Shown here one piece after another: positions 57,443 to 64,000 of a stretch of 64,000 nt of DNA. A program made the position numbers and the translations under genes. Below the pieces are notes generated by a model. The model saw only the letters and a list, made by a program, of their open reading frames with translations. It ran no database searches and had not been told where the DNA came from. The first letter of the stretch is position 1; each line of letters starts with the position of its first letter. This DNA is from Cephalotrichum gorgonifer. Its lineage: Eukaryota > Ascomycota > Sordariomycetes > Microascales > Microascaceae. The stretch lies in contig ONZQ02000012.1 of the NCBI GenBank assembly GCA_900312665.1, positions 1,194,638 through 1,258,637 on the forward strand, given 5' to 3'.

Positions 57443-58543
57443 ACACAGCCAGTGTCTCCAGTATCAATCGGTAGGTTAGGGTATCATCATATATAGCTCT
57501 GATAGATGAATATATGATGTCTTTTGGATTCCCTATACTTTAGAGCCTCCCTGTACCGGCTCCGGCTATCATGGGGTTTTCTGTAATGATTACGAGCTTT
57601 TGCTTGATAAACGGTATCAGGGGGCTCGTGATACCGCGAGATTGGAATACGGGTTAAATGAGGCTTGCTCAGCGGACACTGCCAGACAGTACAGCCTGGG
57701 TTTAGCAGCAAACACAGTGCTCCACCCCTTTTGCGTCTATATCGATGCCGTGACCAATTTGAGGACATACTAAGACTTATCGATATAAGCAGCCTGAACA
57801 TATATATCAGCCCAGTCTTTGTTTATGGAATAACTTGCTCACATATCTAATATAGATATGTGAGTAGTAAAATCCTCAGGCCTTGCCCTTCTATCCTCAT
57901 CTATGAACTTAATGTCAATCCTAATCCCTCATAAAGGCTCGTTGTTATATATGATTGCCTCTTTATAAAACATCAGCAAATGAATTTAAGATACAAACCA
58001 ATAGATAATTTATGGGAACGATTAGATCCTATATACACATTAGTGAATCTAGATCGTGTCTTAACAGCGTACATGCTAACAAATACTCAGAGCCATTTAA
58101 TCTGGCGAACATCGCTGTGCTAGTGATGTTTTAGGGTAAAGGCCGTGTTGGCTATTGATCGAGTCCTCCATATCAGCAGCGTCTCGATCTATATGCAAGC
58201 AGCTGGTGGTGTCTTATCTGCTGTGTGTAGTAATTCTTCATATTGACGTATACCTTGACATTCATGTATTATATAACATGGGAATCTATAATAAAAAAGA
58301 GCGATCAGCACCATTAATTGCAAGACCCCACTATATACGGCCGAAAGATAGGCCGCGCTCCCGTGGCAACTTGTCAGCCTATCATTGTACATGGATTACA
58401 CAGACAATTGAGGAACGTGGGTCCAGGGGTTACATAGCAGGGGGCTGTGCCATGGGTATATAAGGTGCAGTGGACGCAAGTGGATGCTGTGAAGGCTTCT
58501 GTGAAAAGTGTTTCAAGTCTGTATTGTATTTGTGTTGTTCACA
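57443..58543. promoter_or_regulatory. AT-rich upstream region of the second P450
   Basis: About 1.1 kb. It holds a perfect 11-bp inverted repeat with a 5-base loop at 57838-57864 and a TATA-type sequence TATATAA at 58457-58463, about 80 bp before the P450 start codon. No gene is seen. Confidence 0.55.
57838..57864. repeat. Perfect 11-bp inverted repeat
   Basis: CTCACATATCT at 57838-57848 and AGATATGTGAG at 57854-57864 are exact reverse complements, separated by AATAT. It could form a hairpin or be a dimeric binding site; its role is unknown. Confidence 0.85.
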
Positions 58544-60288
58544 ATGTGTGCGCTCTCTACACCATCATGGATAGCGACCGCCCTCGCGTCGCTACCCGAG
58601 TCATCCCTGACTAAGATCATTGCCGGCCTATCAGTATCTGCAGCGGCTATGGTCATTAGATACATCCTCTCTACCATACGTACAAAGGACTTCCCGCCTG
58701 GTCCTCCAACGTTCCCCGGTATTGGCAATCTCCACCAGATCCCTCTTGAACAACCCTTCATTAAGTTTCATGAATGGTCGAAGGTATATGGCGATATTAT
58801 AGGGCTAAAGATCGGCCCTAATAACATCGTCGTTCTTCATAGCGCGAAGTATGTCCGGGAGCTACTGGACAAGCGCGGTGCGATTTATTCTGGTAGGCCG
58901 TATAGTCATATCCCGGCCGAGCATGTTTTCAAGGAGCACGGGGATAAGCATATTCTGAATCTTCAGTATGGGCCTTACCTTAAGCGGTGGCGGTCGGCCA
59001 TCGCATATCTTGTCGGTCCGGCCGGTGTGAAGCAGACACTTCCTATGCAGGAGATGACATCGGCCACCCTTCTTCACCAGCTTCTAGTGGAACCCGCCGG
59101 GTCTCTCAACCACTTGAAAAACTGGGCGTTGGCTACGCCTCTTCTGGCCATTACAGGACAGCGCCTTGAGGACCGCGGTCAGGAATTTGCCGACCGGTTC
59201 TTCGAAGCTCAGCACAATTGGCTCGGACTTTTGGAGCCAGGCAATGCGCCCCCCGTGGATCTCATCCCTGCGCTCCGCTGGGTTCCTGAGCGGTGGGCGG
59301 ACTGGAAGACGAAGGCCCGATTCGTGCGGGAGTATATGATTGAGGAGTACGATCACTTCTTCCAGACGGCCAGCGGTCTTGCTTCTAAGTCCAAGTCGAA
59401 AGATACTGCGACCTGTGGAGAGGTGACGTCAAGTTTCCCGTCTCTGATGACCAAGATCCTCGAGGATCAGGATCACCTGAAGGAGGGGGAGAGGCCGCTT
59501 ACTGCGGAGGAGATTGGGTGGATGGGGGGTGGATTGGTTGATGCTGCGGTGGATACGACGTGGGCGACGGTCATGAGCTTTATTATGTTCTTTGCCCAGT
59601 ATCCCGAGGTACAGGCGAAGGCACAGGAGGAGATCGATCGTGTGTATGGGGATAAGCCTGCCAGTGGGGAGGACCTCGACAATCTCCTTTATCTCCGAGC
59701 CTCGATGCTCGAGGTAAGCATGCTTAATCACCACTTCTCATCCCCCTAATGTTCTGATTACTGACCTTCCATCTCCTATAATAGGTCTTCCGCCTCCGCC
59801 CACCTGCGCCTAACGGCCTCCCCCATGTTCTCACCCGCGACGATGTCTTCGAAGGCTACAAGATCCCCAAGGGCACCACTATCCTCACCAACATTTGGGG
59901 CATGCAGCGCAACCCCGATGACTACGATGAGCCAGAGAAGTTCATGCCTGAGCGGTACCTGAACAACCCCAGCGGACTCAAGGCCGGTATAGAGGCAACA
60001 GACGGCAAGAAGCCGACCTACACCTTCGGCGCAGGCCGCCGTATCTGCCCCGGCGAGGCATTTGCATATAACTCTGTTCTCCTTGTTATGGCGAAGCTGC
60101 TATGGGCGTTTAAGATCATTGCGCCTGAGCCGCTTGATATAAGTGAGGAAACTGGATTCAATACAGGGCTAGTATTAGGCCCTAAGCCTTTCAACGTGAA
60201 CTTTGTACCGAGGGATGAGACAAAGAAGAGAGGGATCATTGCAGATCTAGCAGCGAGGACAGCAGCGATGGACGGGGTTGTTATATAA
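58544..60288 (+). CDS. Cytochrome P450 monooxygenase (second copy)
   Basis: Two exons, 58544-59713 and 59785-60288, give 557 residues. An N-terminal anchor (LTKIIAGLSVSAAAMVIRYIL) is followed by the hinge DFPPGPPTFPGIGNLHQIP. The I-helix has GGLVDAAVDTTW, the K-helix ExxR is split by the intron (ASMLE/VFR), and the heme loop is FGAGRRICPG. It belongs to the same broad fungal class as the P450 at 5339 but is clearly divergent. It lies just downstream of an aromatic-type aldehyde dehydrogenase, so benzoate-type ring hydroxylation is a reasonable guess; it does not show features that would let me name a CYP family. ER membrane, dependent on P450 reductase. The frame also opens at 58508. Confidence 0.91.
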
Positions 60289-60467
60289 TCGACCCTGGCC
60301 CTCAGGTGCGGCCCGGCCGAGGCTAAATCACCCATCCTGGGCCAAATCGCCCATCACCCCCAGCCCCCGGGACCCAAACATCAGGATATCACATAGGCCT
60401 GCCTAGACCAAGATTATATAGTTCCCATCTGTTCTAGACCTAAAAAATCCTACCCCGGGTTCCTAAT

Positions 60468-60625
60468 TCAACCTGTGCACGGGTTGATTTGAAACAGCAG
60501 GGTGGTACAGGGCCTATAAAAGAAGACAGGGGTACAGATTGATTTGTACTTGTCCAAATCTACCTGTAAGAGAACACCTGATATCATATAATCCGGGGCT
60601 ACTCATTACTCACTATATATAGCCT
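60468..60625 (+). repeat. Dispersed repeat, less-mutated copy
   Basis: Begins AATTCAACCTGTGCACGGGTTGATTTGAA-like, then GTGGTA, CTATAAAAGAA, ATTGATTT and CTAAATC/CCAAATC and ATCATATAA blocks in an order shared with 63482-63640. Boundaries are approximate. Confidence 0.65.
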
Positions 60626-60896
60626 CTATTGTAGTGGTCGGCAGACACACAAGTAATAGGCCACTGATGTGGAGTGATAGGGTGAATATGATGTCACCTC
60701 GAAGGTATCTCACAGGGAGCTACCTGCGAGCCCGTAGTGATAGAACGGGCGCCGATGGCTGGCGTACTCTACGGATGCCGGTTTGATTTTACTAATCGCT
60801 AACTTCCTTCTTCCTTTCCTTCTCTTGTTGGAGGACTCCTCCCTTCTTATACTTCCTTCCTTCCTTCATCCCTTCTTTCGATATTATATTGAGGCC

Positions 60897-60999
60897 TCCC
60901 TGTGACCTCACTGTGAGATATGATTTTGACTTCAACTTTATCCGAACTCTCCCTGTGATCTTACTGTGAGGTCCAATTGACTTTGAGCTTATCTAACTC
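60897..60999. repeat. Imperfect tandem repeat, period about 53 bp
   Basis: TCCCTGTGACCTCACTGTGAG at 60897 recurs as TCCCTGTGATCTTACTGTGAG at 60950. Each is followed by GACTT and a CTTTATCCGAACTC / CTTATCTAACTC end. Differences are mostly C/T. Confidence 0.7.
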
Positions 61000-61433
61000 T
61001 TCGGAAACCCTATGCTTCTACTTCTCCCAGGCTGTATTCCCTAGAGATACTCGTGTCTCCCTCGCTAGCTTCGCCTTCTTCTATCTCGAGCAAAGCAGGC
61101 ACTACCATGATAGACTTTACCAACCCCCCCAAAAGCATCAGAAGGTTGGGACATAGAGAGTTGCAAAGTCTGTATAGTCGACACAGATATCACTCGTCTA
61201 TTAAGGGAAAACTAAAAAGAAGTTGCTAAGGTGTGTGGATGTAACATATACTAGAGATCATCGTGGATGAACCTGGATATTATCTCATCATTATAAATGC
61301 CATTCCTCTCTTCCAACACGACTAGATAGGTCAGTGATAGGAGAAATTATACTAATCTACTTCAAGTTTATAAACAGACTTAAGCAATGTATCCACACAC
61401 TGCAGAGGATAGGCTTTTTATAGCGTAGATCCC

Positions 61434-62302
61434 TCACTCAATTCCCACCAAATTCAGATCTTCTAGGACATCTTTTGCAGAACTATACTTTCTGGTCCAA
61501 CATCCCAGAATAACAACCCCTCCAAAGAGCCTCTCAACACTGGGGAATTCCCTCGCTCTGAAAAGGCGGTCGGCCTCTTCACCATAGCTCATCCTCTCCC
61601 CGTTCCCGAAACTACCCCGTTGTTTCCGGTACAGCCAGTGACCGATGAGGATAGAGTAGAGAATAGAGCCCACACTGAAGATGTCCATGGCGGGCGTTGA
61701 CACCGGATCGGCGTTGGGGTCGTAGAAGCCCGAGTCTGGGAGGTGCCCGCCGTCTAGACCCAGCTTGTCGCACATCAAGCCGCCGAAGTCACAAAGCCAG
61801 ATATCCAGGGAATCCGGCGTGGTGGCGTGGATCAGGACGTTGTCGGGGCGGAGGTCCGAGTGTATCACGCCGCGGCTGTGGATATACGCGAGGCCCTCGA
61901 CCACCTGCAGACACCATTTCTGGCGGACGCGCGCGGGGATGGTCTCATTGTATTTGTTGAGATAACCTTCGAGACTGCCTTCGCTTGCCTCCGCGAGGAT
62001 GAGCCCCTTGGTAATATCATCCCATCCGAGATATCTGTAGGGGATGAGATGTCAGCCCAACGGGATGGTGCTCTCCGGGCGAAGGGAGGGTATAGGGGAA
62101 CAAACCTTACGATCCCGGGATGCTCTCCTAGTAGCTCGAGGATTCCACGCTCAACCGAGAACTCGTGTGCGACGGTTCTTGTCATGCTCTCGTACGCGCT
62201 GCTCTCCTTCCAGATCGATCTAGGGCATTTCAAGATTTCGCCCTGCCGCAATCGGCGGAATACCGAGGTCAACCCTCCGAAGTCTATTTCCACGGCGGTC
62301 AT
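61434..62302 (-). CDS. Small protein kinase-like gene
   Basis: Two exons on the minus strand, 62302-62106 and 62034-61434, give 265 residues. The catalytic loop is VIHSDLRPDNVLI (HSD in place of the usual HRD, with the Asp and Asn kept), and the metal-binding motif is CDFGG (DFG). The N-lobe is short: a candidate lysine lies in ILKCPRS, and I see no clear glycine-rich loop (only VEIDFGGLTSVFR). Such compact kinases are a large, fast-evolving group in filamentous ascomycetes. The changed HRD arginine and poor glycine loop leave activity uncertain. It sits between two copies of a repeat, in an accessory-looking stretch with no link to aromatic catabolism. Confidence 0.8.
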
Positions 62303-62720
62303 TGTTTTGTCGCGCTTATGGGTTTGTTTTCTTCCCTGAAGTCGTTTCTTTGATCTGAGCCACGACCTTGAAGTACCTAAATCCTACTAGTAAGGAGGTA
62401 CGCTAAACCGCAAACGGGATCGCTGAAACCTGGGCGCATGCATAGTAAGACACAAGCGAGTGTTGACTCAAAACTCGACTTGTGGAAAATTGCCGTTTGA
62501 ACAACACTCCAACCCCCGACATGGCATGTCATATCCGGTTTTGAATTCCTAGGTGTCAGGTGACCGGTTGGTCGGTGACTCATAGAAGTCCGTCACATAC
62601 TCAAGTACCCTACCCCTCCCCGCTCGTACTCGTAGTTCCTTCGCCTGCCGATTTATACTACTTTCTATTCGGTAGGTAGTTTGCGAGCGATGGTATTATA
62701 TCTCCTCTCCCGATATCAAA
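62303..62720. other. Divergent upstream region of the kinase and SRR1-like genes
   Basis: A 418-bp interval with no recognised gene; both promoters should lie here. Confidence 0.5.
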
Positions 62721-63470
62721 ATGGCTACTTCATTTGAAAGCGCCTCCTCCCAATGGATACTCAGCAGCCAACGCGCGGCGGATCTATACTCATCGGGGGC
62801 CAAGCTCTGGACCAAGATCGACCTTCGAGCCATCGAAGAAGAGCTTGCGGAATCTTATACGAGGACCAGTTTCATGCTTCGGCGTTTTGATGGAACTGCC
62901 ATCCATATCAACAACCCGCTATACGGTGTGGAAAGACCAATCTGGTAAGTTAACTTTTTCGCAACTCCCGAGTGACTAGACTCGGCTCCTGGCTAATATT
63001 TGAAACATAACAGGAGGCCGGTCGTGAAATTTCAAGAGTACTGGCGACTTGTGAGAGTGAAGCCTGACACTCCTCCCGAGACATACCACTGCTCCTACCT
63101 GGTCGACTGGGAAAACGAAAGCCAAGAACTCTTCGATGGGTTTATCGAAAACTACGAAGCTGTTTTTCAGCAAAAGCGCCAGCTTTGGAACGACAGCAGC
63201 ACCTGCACCTTGTTTAAGACCCGCATCCGACAGCTTCTTGGCACTGATATATGTAAAGTGTCTAAAGTCGTCTGCTTTGGCCTTGGCGATATGACCCGCC
63301 GACCCCAACCTTGGTGGAGATACCGCAATTCTCTCTCTGACAAACCAGAGACAGAAGCAAACTGCTGGGAGGATAGCATGATGCAGCATTGTATGGCCCT
63401 GACTCTCGCAGATGTCGTCCGCCATCATACTGCCGGGACATCAATCAGGCTGCTCACCCAGGATCCCTAA
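62721..63470 (+). pseudogene. SRR1-like domain protein, C-terminally truncated at a repeat boundary
   Basis: Two exons, 62721-62944 and 63014-63470, give 226 residues. The second exon carries the start of an SRR1-like domain: LLGTDICKVSKVVCFGLGDM, then CWEDSMMQHCMALTLADVVRHH and SIRLLTQDP. In full-length relatives, as I recall them, the domain continues for roughly 100 more residues after this point. Here a TAA follows QDP at once and the DNA turns abruptly into AT-rich repeat. I therefore read it as a truncated gene, cut by repeat insertion or a rearrangement, though a short natural isoform is possible. SRR1-like proteins are linked to circadian and heme-related functions in other organisms; nothing is known here. 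Confidence 0.72.
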
Positions 63471-64000
63471 CCATTATTCTCAATTCAACTCTTGAAGAGT
63501 TGATTTAAAGGTGGTAGAAAGAGAAGAGCTATAAAAGAATATAAGGATAGAATTGATTTAGATTTATATTTCTAAATCAACTCAACATTTCCAGAGATCA
63601 TATAAATATATACTCAATTTATCTAAGTAGCACTTTAATCATTCTATCCTATATCTAAATCATTAATTTATATAATTATTATTATATATATTATAGCTTT
63701 CTTTAATATCTTAGAAAATTATTGATATAGTAAATCTAGTAGAAAGTTAGACTAGTAAGACTACTATATAATCTATATAGACTATATTTCCTATCTATAT
63801 CTTAATTAATAAAAATATCTCAGATCTAACTATTATATTATATATAAGTCCAGATAGTACTGAGATAATCTAGAGATTTAACTTTAAAGACTATATTATA
63901 TAAGATTTAAGATTTCTTCTATCTTTTATTTATTTTCTATCTATACTATATAGATAGACTTTGATTTATTTCTAGTAATCTCTAAAGAAACTATTTATAA
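63471..64000. repeat. AT-rich, RIP-like repeat (diverged partner of the copy at 60468)
   Basis: The sequence is strongly A+T and TpA rich with stop codons in all frames. Its first ~160 bp align block by block with 60468-60625 (AATTCAAC, GTTGATTT, GTGGTA, CTATAAAAGAA, ATTGATTT, CTAAATC, ATCATATAA), with many C-to-T or G-to-A changes here. That is the signature expected of repeat-induced point mutation. The element runs off the right edge. Confidence 0.7.

Larger units (their letters stand above)
60289..61433. other. Repeat-bearing interval, possible solo LTR or transposon remnant
   Basis: About 1.1 kb with no gene. It includes a repeat copy (about 60468-60620) whose diverged partner lies at 63480, a TATA-like CCTATAAAAGAAGA at 60513, a pyrimidine-rich TTCC tract at 60806-60880 and a 53-bp imperfect tandem repeat at 60897. 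Promoter-like sequence inside a repeat is typical of an LTR, but the ends were not defined. Confidence 0.45.

Noticed and set aside
1..64000. CRISPR arrays, bacterial operons, Shine-Dalgarno sites, rRNA or tRNA genes
   Set aside because: The DNA is fungal nuclear sequence with spliced genes; no array-like repeats or RNA gene folds were noticed.

Overview
The window is nuclear DNA of a filamentous ascomycete. Almost every gene is split by short introns (about 40-130 bp, GT...AG). There are three Zn2Cys6 regulators, fungal-type P450s, a GH12 glucanase and an SRR1-like protein, and the right end is AT-rich, transposon-derived sequence that looks RIP-mutated. A Pezizomycotina genome is clear; Eurotiales (Aspergillus/Penicillium-like) is my guess, not shown. 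All gene models below were spliced by eye from reading frame, splice sites and phase. Each complete model gives a whole number of codons.

Layout. 1-5 kb: tail of an anion:cation symporter, a Zn2Cys6 regulator, and a small RWD/DUF1115-like gene. 5-15 kb: a P450, a zinc aryl-alcohol dehydrogenase, a regulator with two C2H2 fingers plus a Zn2Cys6 cluster, and a secreted GH12 glucanase. 14.6-16.7 kb: gene-free, with a 40-bp tandem duplication and probable decayed mobile DNA. 16.7-35 kb: copper amine oxidase, aldehyde dehydrogenase, aromatic-ring FAD monooxygenase (interrupted by a gap of Ns), SDR, thiamine-diphosphate decarboxylase, VAO-type FAD oxidase, FMO-like monooxygenase and an MFS symporter. 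35-42 kb: a UbiD/Fdc1 decarboxylase and a UbiX/Pad1 flavin prenyltransferase diverging from one promoter, a 579-bp assembly gap, and a large Zn2Cys6 regulator. 42.8-49.2 kb: dienelactone hydrolase, a DLH-like/SnoaL-like two-part protein, and a divergent gentisate 1,2-dioxygenase/FAH-family hydrolase pair. 50-60 kb: an APC-type permease, a flavocytochrome b2-like 2-hydroxyacid dehydrogenase, a second aldehyde dehydrogenase and a second P450. 60-64 kb: two diverged copies of one repeat flank a small kinase gene and an SRR1-domain gene that is cut short.

How the genes could work together (inference). The set reads as a large aromatic-acid catabolic cluster. The b2-like dehydrogenase, the ThDP decarboxylase and an aldehyde dehydrogenase match mandelate -> benzoylformate -> benzaldehyde -> benzoate. 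The amine oxidase and aryl-alcohol dehydrogenase would feed aromatic aldehydes into the same point. P450s and the FAD monooxygenase could hydroxylate the ring to gentisate, which the dioxygenase and FAH-family hydrolase would cleave to central metabolites. UbiD/UbiX adds a prenylated-FMN branch for cinnamate- or sorbate-type acids. A perfect 10-bp palindrome, CGGAATTCCG, occurs three times, and related TTCCG/CGGAA elements recur in many of the intergenic regions, which suggests common control by one of the local regulators.
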